Positions 44,646 to 52,157 of a DNA stretch of 64,000 nucleotides are shown piece by piece; the first letter of the stretch is position 1; every line of letters begins with the position of its first letter. The DNA is from Mesorhizobium sophorae (GTDB lineage Bacteria > Pseudomonadota > Alphaproteobacteria > Rhizobiales > Rhizobiaceae), in the NCBI RefSeq assembly GCF_002270415.1, contig NZ_NNRI01000013.1:124001-188000 (forward strand), in the 5' to 3' direction. The notes under the pieces are model-generated. The model had not been told where the DNA came from. It saw only the letters and a list, made by a program, of their open reading frames with translations, and did not search any database. The position numbers and the translations under genes were made by a program.

Positions 44646-45321
44646 TCGTCGAGAGTTGCGACTTCTTCGCCTGCAGAAAGGCATACAGGCGCTGCGGGTA
44701 GTCCGGCGCGACGGCGTGCCTGATCGACGGGCGCTCACTCAACGCCTGGCGCCAGGCCCGGACGAACGGCTTGCCGTCCAGAATGCCGAAATCGCCGATC
44801 CGGTCGAAGACGTCGAGATATCTGAAAACAGGGCCGTGGACGGCGTCGACAAGCGAGAAGTGCTCGCCGGCGAACCATGGTCCGTTCCGTTCGGTGTCCG
44901 CCAGCTCGGCTTCGAGACGATCGAACATCGCCGACAGCGCGCTGGTTTCGGCGAGGAAGCCGGCCTCCGTCGAGGCCGAATAGAACCGGCCGATGGCGTT
45001 GAGGATTGCCGAGCCGAACTCGATCCAGGCACGATGCCGGGCGCGGGCATAGGGGTCGGCGGGGTGGAGGGGATTGGCTTGTGTCTCTTCGAGGAATTCG
45101 AGAATGACAGCGGATTCGAAGATCACCGTTTCCTCGCCATTTCGCTGCACGCGCAGCAGCGGCACCTTGCCGAGCGGCGAGTTCGCTCTGAACCAGGCCG
45201 GCTTGTTGGCGAGGTCGATATCGACGCGCTCGAACGGCACGCCCTTTTCGGCCAGTGAAATCGCCGCTCGCTGCACATAGGGGCAGAGAGGATGGCTGAC
45301 GAGAATGAGCTTGTCGGTCAT
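44608..45321 (-). CDS. Glutathione S-transferase family protein, cysteine type
   Basis: This 237-residue protein has an N-terminal thioredoxin-like domain with active-site Cys13 (SHPLCPYVQRAAISLAEKGVPFE), the glutathione contact NSPLGKVPLL, and ESAVILEFLEE. A C-terminal helical domain includes GPWFAGEHFSLVDA. The CPYV active site is that of omega and LigG-like enzymes, which remove glutathione or reduce dehydroascorbate-like substrates rather than add it. The start lies one base after the stop of the Rieske gene (TGA-G-ATG), so the two are an operon under the MarR-controlled promoter. Confidence 0.87.
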   Translation of the reverse strand: MTDKLILVSHPLCPYVQRAAISLAEKGVPFERVDIDLANKPAWFRANSPLGKVPLLRVQRNGEETVIFESAVILEFLEETQANPLHPADPYARARHRAWIEFGSAILNAIGRFYSASTEAGFLAETSALSAMFDRLEAELADTERNGPWFAGEHFSLVDAVHGPVFRYLDVFDRIGDFGILDGKPFVRAWRQALSERPSIRHAVAPDYPQRLYAFLQAKKSQLSTIIQRNDLAIALP

Positions 45322-45322
45322 C

Positions 45323-45628
45323 TCACTCTCCCCAGACATAGTTCAACGCGCCGTCCTCGACGCGCGTCGACAGGAACATCAGGCGGGAATCCTTTGTCGC
45401 CGGACCATCGACGCGGTCACCACTGGCCATATCGAACGAGGCGCCGTGCCATTGGCAGACCAGTCTGCCGTCCTTGCAGTCGAGCGGGCCACCAAAGTGC
45501 AGACAGACATTGGCGGCGGCGCGGATACGCTCGCCGCTGCGGTAGACATGGACCTCGCGGCCGAAGAACGGGGCGATCAGGCTGCCCGTCTGCGGAATGT
45601 CGGCGACCTTGCAGATTTCGTGTTTCAT
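45323..45628 (-). CDS. Rieske [2Fe-2S] ferredoxin-like protein
   Basis: This 101-residue single-domain Rieske protein has the ligand pairs Cys42-x-His44 (CLH) and Cys58-x2-His61 (CQWH), which bind a 2Fe-2S cluster. It is the size of dioxygenase Rieske ferredoxins (about 100 residues). No large oxygenase subunit is nearby, so its electron partner is unknown. The GST gene in the operon and the convergent flavin monooxygenase are candidates for the same pathway. The ATG at 45628 follows a GGAGGA site. Transcription is from TTGACA-N17-TATATA at 45660-45688. Confidence 0.88.
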   Translation of the reverse strand: MKHEICKVADIPQTGSLIAPFFGREVHVYRSGERIRAAANVCLHFGGPLDCKDGRLVCQWHGASFDMASGDRVDGPATKDSRLMFLSTRVEDGALNYVWGE

Positions 45629-45645
45629 GACGCGTCCTCCACATT

Positions 45646-45706
45646 GATGCAATTGCATCTATATAGATGCATCTGCATTGACTGTCAAGCTTGATGCAGT
45701 TGCATC
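45646..45706. promoter_or_regulatory. Triple MarR operator with embedded consensus promoter
   Basis: Three copies of a GATGCAATTGCATC-type palindrome lie at 45646-45659 (perfect), 45666-45679 (degenerate) and 45693-45706 (one base off perfect). On the minus strand a perfect -35 TTGACA (45683-45688) and a TATATA -10 (45660-45665) are separated by 17 bases. The middle palindrome fills the spacer and the first one covers the expected start site. The array lies between the Rieske operon and the marR gene and should control both. Confidence 0.8.
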
Positions 45707-45724
45707 TATCGCCTATGGTGGGCC

Positions 45725-46183
45725 ATGACTGAGAAAGCCATGCCTTCGCCCGAAGCCATCACGGCCTGGGCCCGCCTGATGCGCGTTTCGCGCCAGCTCG
45801 TGGAAAGTGCTGAAGACGCTTTGAAGGCGGGCGGCCTGCCACCGCTTGCCTGGTACGACGTGCTGCACGAACTCGCCGAGGCGGGTGAGGGCGGCTTGCG
45901 GCCGTTTCAGCTGATCGAGCGCACTTTGTTTGCGCAATACAACGTCTCGCGGCTGCTGGCGCGGCTCGAGATAGACGGGGTGGTCGAGAAACTGCCGGTG
46001 GCCGATGACGGCCGCGGCCAGACCATCCGTATCACGGCCAGGGGCCGCGAGATGCGTCGCCAGATGTGGGCTGTCTATGGGCGGTCAATCACCGAACTGG
46101 TCGGTGCCAAACTCTCCGCTGATGAGCTGAACATAGTGTCGGCACTCCTCGGGCGATTGCGCCATCCGACCGTTATCGACTGA
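45725..46183 (+). CDS. MarR-family transcriptional regulator
   Basis: This 152-residue regulator has the MarR winged helix (about residues 50-110): GLRPFQLIERTLFAQYNVSRLLARLEIDGVVEKLPVADDGRGQTIRITARG. The dimerisation helices lie at each end. The wing motif DDGRGQ fits the family's DxRxx signature. It is divergent from the Rieske-GST operon and next to three palindromic sites, so it likely represses that operon and itself, with release by a phenolic or aromatic ligand. The ligand is inferred from family habit only. Confidence 0.9.
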   Translation: MTEKAMPSPEAITAWARLMRVSRQLVESAEDALKAGGLPPLAWYDVLHELAEAGEGGLRPFQLIERTLFAQYNVSRLLARLEIDGVVEKLPVADDGRGQTIRITARGREMRRQMWAVYGRSITELVGAKLSADELNIVSALLGRLRHPTVID

Positions 46184-46197
46184 TGATTTAGCGTCGG

Positions 46198-46632
46198 TCA
46201 GGCCGAATGACTGCCCCAGAGAAACGCCAGAGTCGCCAGCACGCCAAGGGCTACGCGAACCCGGTGCAGATCGCCCCATTTGACGATCAGGGACCTGGTC
46301 TGCGGATTGCCGGCGCCTGCGTCCATCGCCTCCAGCACCCTGTTGGTCGGCATCATGGCGATCAGCGTCCACGGCCAGGGCAGGATGATCAGCACCGCGC
46401 CGACCAGAAAGGCGAAACCGCCAGCCTGCCACCAGGCAATAAGACCGAGAACACAGGCGACGATGGCAATCGACGCCTGCATTGCGGCGCCCCGCTTGTA
46501 GGAAGGCTGCCATTCCTGCAGCAGCGCCTTGTCGTCGAGACGAAGCCGCGCCGGTTGCTCGGCGACACCGACGTAGATCGCGGCGCCAGAGAATACGGCG
46601 GCAACCATCAAGGCCAACAATCCGATCAGCAT
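46198..46632 (-). CDS. DUF1772 (anthrone oxygenase-like) membrane protein
   Basis: This 144-residue protein has four predicted membrane spans and the family features SGAAIYVGVAEQPARLRLDDKALLQEWQPSYKRGAAMQ and MMPTNRVLEAM. These mark DUF1772, a family that includes fungal anthrone oxygenase-like proteins but has no proven bacterial activity. The start at 46632 is the first Met that gives the family N-terminus. It is divergent from a TetR gene, with a perfect palindrome between them, which suggests TetR control. Confidence 0.8.
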   Translation of the reverse strand: MLIGLLALMVAAVFSGAAIYVGVAEQPARLRLDDKALLQEWQPSYKRGAAMQASIAIVACVLGLIAWWQAGGFAFLVGAVLIILPWPWTLIAMMPTNRVLEAMDAGAGNPQTRSLIVKWGDLHRVRVALGVLATLAFLWGSHSA

Positions 46633-46722
46633 CTTCGTTCCCCGCGCAGGCGTCCGGCACGACGCCATGTGGATAGAAATAGGACTTGCATGGATCGGGA
46701 CAATACGCCATAGAAGTGCCGA

Positions 46723-46737
46723 ACCGTAACGTACGGT
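46723..46737. promoter_or_regulatory. Candidate TetR operator
   Basis: ACCGTA (46723-46728) and TACGGT (46732-46737) are perfect inverted copies around ACG. The site lies between the divergent DUF1772 and TetR genes. It is followed by a 13-base direct repeat, TTGCCTGCCGAGA, at 46766-46778 and 46786-46798, with 20-base periodicity, just before the TetR start. Confidence 0.6.
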
Positions 46738-46805
46738 ACGGCTTGCCGGAAATAACCGGCCGGCCTTGCCTGCCGAGACCGGCCTTTGCCTGCCGAGAGA
46801 AGAGC

Positions 46806-47459
46806 GTGTTGGACATCGTGCCCGAGATCGACACCAGCGAAGCGCTGACGGAGCGGCAAAAAGCCGTGCTCGACGCAGCGCTGCGGCTGCTCGTCGAGGA
46901 GGGCGATCAGCTGACCATGACCGCCGTGGCGCGTCGGGCAAGCTGCTCCAAGGAAACGCTCTACAAATGGTTCGGCGACCGTGACGGGCTGCTGACGGCG
47001 ACGGTGCAGTGGCAGGCGTCCAAGGTGCGGGTGGCGCAAGTCGATGGCAAAGGGCTCGATCTTGTGTCGCTGATAGCAAGCCTCGAACGCTTCGCTTCCG
47101 ACTGGCTGAAGGTTATTTCGAGCGACACCTCGATCGCGCTCAACCGCGTAGCGGTCAGTCATGCTGGTTCCGGCAAGGATAACCTTGGCGCCGTGGTGCT
47201 GGAGAATGGCCGCTTCGCTTTGGCCAAGCGGCTGAAGCCGCTGCTTGAGGCCGGACGACAGGCTGGACTGCTCGACTTTGCGGATGCCGAGACGGCGTTC
47301 CGCACCTTTTTCGGGCTGGTCGCCCGCGACGTGCAGATCCGTCTGCTGCTCGGCGACCGGCTGGAATTGACTGATGCGGCGATCGGCGGCGATGCCGCGC
47401 GGGCGACGCAGCAGTTTCTCGCTCTTTTCAAGAGCAACAACCGGCCGCAAGGCCTCTGA
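46806..47459 (+). CDS. TetR/AcrR-family regulator (GTG start)
   Basis: This 217-residue regulator has a TetR HTH in LTMTAVARRASCSKETLYKWFGDRDGLL (about residues 36-63) and a ligand-binding helical domain that ends QQFLALFKSNN. The start is taken as the GTG at 46806, close to a GAGAAGAG site; an in-frame ATG at 46686 would add 40 residues that include the operator region. It may repress the divergent DUF1772 gene. ilvC follows 25 bases after its stop, so some ilvC transcription may come from this promoter. Confidence 0.85.
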   Translation: MLDIVPEIDTSEALTERQKAVLDAALRLLVEEGDQLTMTAVARRASCSKETLYKWFGDRDGLLTATVQWQASKVRVAQVDGKGLDLVSLIASLERFASDWLKVISSDTSIALNRVAVSHAGSGKDNLGAVVLENGRFALAKRLKPLLEAGRQAGLLDFADAETAFRTFFGLVARDVQIRLLLGDRLELTDAAIGGDAARATQQFLALFKSNNRPQGL

Positions 47460-47484
47460 TTCATAAACCGGGAAGGGAGACAAA

Positions 47485-48504
47485 ATGCGTGTCTATTACG
47501 ATCGCGATGCCGATCTCAATCTGATCAAGGGCAAGAAGGTCGCTATCATCGGCTATGGCAGCCAAGGCAGGGCGCACGCGCTCAACCTCAAGGATTCGGG
47601 CGCCAAGGACATCGCCATCGGCCTCAAGGCCGGCTCGGCGACCGCCAAGAAGGTCGAGGCCGACGGTCTCAAGGTGATGAGCGTGGCGGACGCCGCCAAA
47701 TGGGCCGACCTGATGATGATGGCGACGCCTGACGAACTGCAGGCCGACATCTATCGCAACGAGATCGCGCCGAACATTCGTGACGGCGCTGCAATTGCCT
47801 TCGCGCACGGCCTCAATGTGCATTTCGGCCTGATCGAGCCGAAGGCCTCGGTCGACGTCGTCATGATCGCGCCGAAGGGCCCTGGCCACACGGTGCGCGG
47901 CGAATACCAGAAGGGCGGCGGCGTGCCGTGCCTGGTCGCGGTCAACCAGGACGCCTCGGGCAATGCGCTTGACCTGGCGCTGTCCTATGCTTGCGGCGTC
48001 GGCGGCGGCCGTTCGGGCATCATCGAGACCAATTTCCGCGAGGAGTGCGAGACCGACTTGTTCGGCGAGCAGGTCGTGCTGTGCGGCGGCCTGGTCGAGT
48101 TGATCCGCGCCGGCTTCGAGACGCTGGTGGAAGCCGGTTATGCGCCGGAAATGGCCTATTTCGAGTGCCTGCACGAGGTCAAGTTGATCGTCGACCTTAT
48201 CTATGAAGGCGGCATTGCCAACATGAACTATTCGATCTCGAACACCGCCGAATGGGGCGAATATGTCTCCGGCCCGCGCATCATCACCGCCGAGACCAAG
48301 GCCGAGATGAAGCGCGTGCTGAAGGACATCCAGACCGGCAAGTTCACCTCGGAATGGATGCAGGAATATCGCGCCGGCATGTCGCGCTTCAAGGGCATCC
48401 GCCGCAACAATGACAGCCACCAAATCGAGGAAGTCGGCGCCAAGCTGCGCGCGATGATGCCGTGGATTTCCAAGAACAAGCTGGTCGACAAGGCCAAGAA
48501 CTAA
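47485..48504 (+). CDS. ilvC: Ketol-acid reductoisomerase
   Basis: IlvC isomerises and reduces acetolactate with NADPH, the second step of valine and isoleucine synthesis. The 339-residue class I enzyme has the Rossmann loop IGYGSQGRAHALNLKDSG, MIAPKGPGHTVR, and the Mg ligand region ETNFREECETDLFGEQVVLCGG. The C-terminal domain ends AMMPWISKNKLVDKAKN. The last 39 bases before the stop codon recur 99 bases downstream. The operon ilvIN for the preceding step is at 24.5-27 kb. Confidence 0.96.
   Translation: MRVYYDRDADLNLIKGKKVAIIGYGSQGRAHALNLKDSGAKDIAIGLKAGSATAKKVEADGLKVMSVADAAKWADLMMMATPDELQADIYRNEIAPNIRDGAAIAFAHGLNVHFGLIEPKASVDVVMIAPKGPGHTVRGEYQKGGGVPCLVAVNQDASGNALDLALSYACGVGGGRSGIIETNFREECETDLFGEQVVLCGGLVELIRAGFETLVEAGYAPEMAYFECLHEVKLIVDLIYEGGIANMNYSISNTAEWGEYVSGPRIITAETKAEMKRVLKDIQTGKFTSEWMQEYRAGMSRFKGIRRNNDSHQIEEVGAKLRAMMPWISKNKLVDKAKN
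48464..48502 (+). repeat. 39-bp direct repeat, copy in the ilvC 3' end
   Basis: This sequence, encoding the end of IlvC, is repeated exactly at 48563-48601. Confidence 0.95.
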
Positions 48505-48562
48505 GTTAAATCCACGTTCTTGCCTTTGCGCGTCCTCGGGGTTCGCCCTGCGGGCGCGCTGG

Positions 48563-48601
48563 GGATTTCCAAGAACAAGCTGGTCGACAAGGCCAAGAAC
48601 T
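48563..48601 (+). repeat. 39-bp direct repeat, duplicated ilvC tail outside the gene
   Basis: This is an exact copy of the last 39 bases of the ilvC coding sequence before its stop, placed 61 bases beyond it. It even retains a following TGA. It is noncoding here and looks like a partial local duplication. Confidence 0.95.
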
Positions 48602-48647
48602 GAACCTTACGCTCGAAGTCCTTGGGTTCGACGAGCTGAAATGAAAA

Positions 48648-48667
48648 ACGGCGCCACATGGCGCCGT
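48648..48667. terminator. ilvC terminator hairpin, left copy
   Basis: ACGGCGCC, loop ACAT and GGCGCCGT form an 8-bp stem at 48648-48667. The T-rich tail expected downstream has been displaced by the IS element, so this copy has no T-tract and is probably weak. The original tail, GTCTTTCATTTC, follows the right copy at 50219-50238. Confidence 0.7.
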
Positions 48668-48680
48668 CAGACTGCTGACA

Positions 48681-48714
48681 AACCCCGTCTATTTTAGGCG
48701 GGGTTTTGTTTTAT
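48681..48714 (+). terminator. Terminator inside the left end of the IS
   Basis: ACCCCG and CGGGGT form a stem around TCTATTTTAGG, followed by TTTTGTTTT, at about 48681-48714. It would stop transcription arriving from ilvC before it reaches the transposase gene as antisense, thereby partly restoring the interrupted ilvC terminator. Confidence 0.6.
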
Positions 48715-48794
48715 GCGACTGAACGGGTTAGCGATTTCGTTGTCAGGACAATTTGACAGGAGGTTGCAGGACGGGGACCCGTGGTTCGCTGGCC

Positions 48795-50180
48795 TCAGGC
48801 GATGCCTGGTTTTGGCTTTGGCCACAGGCAAAGGGCGATTTTCTTGATGTTCTGGGCGGCGGCTGCAATCAGGCACTGGCAGGCGACGCGAACGTGACTT
48901 CGGAAGCGGGCGTAGCGGTGGCCATGCAGTTGCTTGGCGTCCGCGAAGGAGCGCTCGACGGTCTCCTTGCGGCGGCGGTAGATAAGCTTGCCCCAGCCGG
49001 TGAGGCGATTGGCGTCGATGCGCTCTCGCGCATCTTGCCAGACATGGCGGGTGATGGTGCGTGTCGCGGCGGCGTTGGTCGTGCAGGAGGCCAGCAGCGG
49101 GCAGGTTTGGCAAATGGCCGGGTCGCTCTTGTATTGGCGGTAGCCGTTGCGATCGGTGGTGGCGTAGCTGAGAAGCTGGCCCTGTGGGCAGCGATAGCCA
49201 TCCAGATCCGGCTCATAAGCGAAGGCGGTTTTCCTCATCATGCCGGGCTTGGGTGGTGTTGGATTGCGATAGCCGGTGACGCCGAGGATGTCGCGGTCCT
49301 CCAATCCCTTGGCGATGCCAGCGGTTGCGTATCCCGCATCGAGCCCAACCGCCCCCACTTGGAAGCCGAAGCGTTGGCGCTGTCGGTCGAGGCGTGAGAG
49401 ATAGACGATCGAGTCATGCACGTTGGCCGGCGTGGCATGGGTGTCGGTGATGATGGCATGGGCGGCGTCCACCGTGCGGTGGTCGAGATAGAAGAAGCCC
49501 TTCGGCTTGCCGTCGCGCACCATGTAGCCGCTGTCGGGGTCGGTACGCGACACCTTGGTCTGCTTCTCGGCGGGCTGGCGTTCCTTCTCCTTCAACGGCT
49601 TCTTGCCATGTTGGACCCGGTCCTCCTCGATCGCGGCGTCCAGCGCTTCCCAGTAGTCGGCGCGCGACTTGGCCACCACCGCAAGGTCGAAGCGGTTCTT
49701 GTTGGCGCTGGCCTTCAGATGCGTACTGTCGGTGTAGAGCACTGTGCCGTCGACAAGCCCATGCCGGATCGCCTGCTCGACGATCCTGTCGAAGATACCC
49801 TGCGCGATGGTCTCATCCTGATAGCGCCGGCGTCGGTTCTGCGACAGCGTCGAGGCGTCGAACACCTTGTCCGTCAGCTTCAGCCGCAGGAACCAGCGAT
49901 AGGCGACGTTGACCTCGATCTCGCGCACCAACTGGCGTTCCGAGCGAACCCCAAACAGGTAGCCGATGAACAGCGCCTTGAACATCAAGGTCGGGTCGAG
50001 CGGCGGCCGGCCATTGTCGGCGCAGTACAGCGGCGCGGTCAGATCGTGGATGAACGAAAAGTCGATCGCGCGCTCGATCTTGCGCAACAGATGATCAGCC
50101 GGAACAAGCTGATCCAACGTTACCATCTCAAGCGCGGTCTGTTCGGGGGCGGGTCGCTTCAACATGACCCAGTGAATCAA
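48795..50180 (-). CDS. IS1182-family DDE transposase
   Basis: This 460-residue transposase begins with the DUF772-type N-terminal domain (LVPADHLLRKIERAIDFSFI and RPPLDPTLMFKALFIGYLFGVRSERQLVREIEVNVAYRWFL). The probable DDE residues lie in YTDSTHLKASANK, GLDAGYATAGIAKG and RRKETVERSFADAKQLHGHRYA. Cysteines in CQTCPLLASCTT form the family's zinc-like cluster. The full frame is open with no stop or frameshift, so it is likely functional. A second ATG at 50165 is possible. It reads toward ilvC. Confidence 0.93.
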   Translation of the reverse strand: MIHWVMLKRPAPEQTALEMVTLDQLVPADHLLRKIERAIDFSFIHDLTAPLYCADNGRPPLDPTLMFKALFIGYLFGVRSERQLVREIEVNVAYRWFLRLKLTDKVFDASTLSQNRRRRYQDETIAQGIFDRIVEQAIRHGLVDGTVLYTDSTHLKASANKNRFDLAVVAKSRADYWEALDAAIEEDRVQHGKKPLKEKERQPAEKQTKVSRTDPDSGYMVRDGKPKGFFYLDHRTVDAAHAIITDTHATPANVHDSIVYLSRLDRQRQRFGFQVGAVGLDAGYATAGIAKGLEDRDILGVTGYRNPTPPKPGMMRKTAFAYEPDLDGYRCPQGQLLSYATTDRNGYRQYKSDPAICQTCPLLASCTTNAAATRTITRHVWQDARERIDANRLTGWGKLIYRRRKETVERSFADAKQLHGHRYARFRSHVRVACQCLIAAAAQNIKKIALCLWPKPKPGIA

Positions 50181-50272
50181 AAACCCCCAGCAAAAGCCAG
50201 GGGTTTGTCAGCAGTCTGACGGCGCCACATGGCGCCGTCTTTCATTTCTGGGCTCCGCTACAGACTAGCTCG

Positions 50273-50851
50273 TCAATAGGGCGAATAGCACTGCTGGCGC
50301 GGACCGCCGTAGGGCTGGAACGTGTTGTCCCAGGCGCGATACGACCGGTAGCGGTTATAGCACCATTGGACGTGGGCGCTCGAAACCCGCGCCCGGTAGG
50401 TGCGGTAGTAGCGGCGCGGCGGCGCGTCGTAATAGTTGTAGTTGTTGTACATGCTGCCAATGCCGAGCCCAAGGCCGAGGCCCAGAAGGGCAGCCGCGCC
50501 GTCATCGTAGTAGCCGCCGCCGTGATAATAATGGTGACCATGGCGCCAACGCCAGTTGTCTCCATTGTTCCAGTTTCCGCCGCCGCCGTTCCAGTGCCCG
50601 TGGCCACCGTTCCAGTGTCCGTTGCCGCCATTCCAGTTGCCATTCCAATTGCCGGATCGGCGCCAATTCCAATTGCCGCCATTGTTGCCGCCCGCCCAGC
50701 CTTCGCGAACCACCATCGGCGCCGCAGTGCTGGCGGGGATCGACACGTCGGGCTGCACCATCGGCCCTGCAGCGGACGGCGCCGTGACGCCGGACAGGAT
50801 ACCGAGGGCTATCAGCCCGGATTTGACCGAGGAAGAAAAGAGCGAGTTCAT
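50273..50851 (-). CDS. BA14K-family secreted protein with Asn/Trp/Gly repeats
   Basis: This 192-residue exported protein has a signal peptide (about 1-28, ending PSAAG), a central low-complexity tract of Gly, Asn and Trp (repeats of GHWNGG and NWNG type, about residues 54-112), and a C-terminal BA14K domain: HVQWCYNRYRSYRAWDNTFQPYGGPRQQCYSPY. BA14K was described in Brucella as an immunoreactive lectin-like surface protein. A glycine-rich hydrophobic segment LLGLGLGLGIG precedes the domain. The ATG at 50851 follows GGAGAG. A cell-envelope role is likely. Confidence 0.85.
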   Translation of the reverse strand: MNSLFSSSVKSGLIALGILSGVTAPSAAGPMVQPDVSIPASTAAPMVVREGWAGGNNGGNWNWRRSGNWNGNWNGGNGHWNGGHGHWNGGGGNWNNGDNWRWRHGHHYYHGGGYYDDGAAALLGLGLGLGIGSMYNNYNYYDAPPRRYYRTYRARVSSAHVQWCYNRYRSYRAWDNTFQPYGGPRQQCYSPY

Positions 50852-51037
50852 TGCACTCTCCAAGAGAAACAGGCCCCACGCCTACCCTAGGGGGCCTATT
50901 GTGGATGTTTGCATCTGAACGGCGGATGAACGGAAAGGTTCCGTCAACCATGGCGCGAGAGGCATCAGGATCGGTCGATCTCCGCTGGTGGTCCTGCGAC
51001 CTTGTTTTCCGCCGCGCTTGCGGGCAAAGGTCATGAC

Positions 51038-52150
51038 ATGTCGCTGCGCCTCGCCACCTTCAATGTCGAGAACCTGATGAACAGGTTCGATTTTTCCGGC
51101 TATCGCAACCAGCTAAACGAGGATCGAACGCTGGCGCTGTTCGATATCCAGAGCGAAGCGGAATACAAGATGCTGGAGCAGGCGCGCGCCATAGCCCAGT
51201 CCGACGATACGCGCCAGCTGACGGCGCTGGCGATCGCGGCCACCCGCGCCGACATCATCTGCATGCAGGAGGTCGACAACATCGAGGCGCTGAAGGCCTT
51301 CGAATATGGCTATCTGTTCAAGATGGTGGGGCAGGGCTACCGGCAGAAGTACACCACATCGGGCAATGATTCTCGTGGCATCGACGTTGCCGTGATGATG
51401 CGCAACGAGACCGCGCAGGGCCAGTTGATCGAATTCGTGCGCATGACCAGCCATGCCTACGTCACCTACGAACAGTTCGGGCTGCACACGCCGGAGCTCG
51501 AGGCACTCGGCAACCAGGCCAATGAGCGCATCTTCCGGCGCGACTGCCTGGAAGTCGACGTGACCGTGGGCGGCGTGCCGCTGACGCTTTATCTGGTGCA
51601 CTTCAAGTCGATGGGCTCGCCGCGCAACGGGCTCGACGGACGCGAAGCGACGATGCCGGTGCGCATCGCCGAGGCTCAAGCCGTGCGCCGGATCATCGAG
51701 GAGCGCTTCGGCAAGGACCACGCCGCCGACAAGCGATGGGCGGTCTGCGGTGACATGAATGATTACCGGCAACGCGTGAAGATCGCCGGCGACGCGATCG
51801 ACGGCCACCGCTTCGAGGTGGTCAACGAGAACCAGTCCTGCATCAACGTGCTGACAGAAGGCGGCTTCTGCGAAAACGTCGTCGAGCGGCGGCCGGAGAT
51901 GAACCGCTGGAGTTTCTACCACACGCGCGGACCGGAAGAACGGCATCTGTGCCAGCTCGACTACATCCTGTTGTCGAAAGGGCTCGCCGCCAGCAATGCG
52001 ACGGCTGTTCCAGACATCATCCGCAACGGCCAGCCCTGGCGCACGATTTTCCCGCCCGGCCAGGAGGTCGACCGGTTTCCGCGCGCCGGCTGGGACCGGC
52101 CGAAGGCATCCGATCACTGTCCCGTGGCGATCACCTTGGACATGACTTGA
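51038..52150 (+). CDS. Endonuclease/exonuclease/phosphatase family protein
   Basis: This 370-residue metal-dependent phosphoesterase starts LRLATFNVENLMNRFDFSGY, with the family's N and E residues. It carries IICMQEVDN (the catalytic Glu), GIDVAVMMRN, LVHFKSMGSP, WAVCGDMND (Asp and Asn) and the final ASDHCPVAI (Asp and His). No signal peptide is visible, so it acts in the cytoplasm unless exported otherwise. The substrate could be nucleic acid or a phosphorylated metabolite. The Nudix gene starts seven bases after its stop, which suggests a joint role in clearing nucleotide or phosphate esters. Confidence 0.88.
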   Translation: MSLRLATFNVENLMNRFDFSGYRNQLNEDRTLALFDIQSEAEYKMLEQARAIAQSDDTRQLTALAIAATRADIICMQEVDNIEALKAFEYGYLFKMVGQGYRQKYTTSGNDSRGIDVAVMMRNETAQGQLIEFVRMTSHAYVTYEQFGLHTPELEALGNQANERIFRRDCLEVDVTVGGVPLTLYLVHFKSMGSPRNGLDGREATMPVRIAEAQAVRRIIEERFGKDHAADKRWAVCGDMNDYRQRVKIAGDAIDGHRFEVVNENQSCINVLTEGGFCENVVERRPEMNRWSFYHTRGPEERHLCQLDYILLSKGLAASNATAVPDIIRNGQPWRTIFPPGQEVDRFPRAGWDRPKASDHCPVAITLDMT

Positions 52151-52157
52151 GACGCCG

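Larger units (their letters stand above)
48666..50220 (-). mobile_element. IS1182-family insertion sequence, complete
   Basis: The element is about 1555 bp long with perfect 21-bp terminal inverted repeats at 48666-48686 and 50200-50220 (outer bases GTCAGACTGCTGAC). It encodes one transposase. It is flanked by direct copies of the 16-bp palindrome GGCGCCACATGGCGCC (48650-48665 and 50221-50236), which is the target duplication and also the stem-loop of the ilvC terminator. Members of this family are known to insert into palindromes with long duplications. It appears intact and could be recent. Confidence 0.9.
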
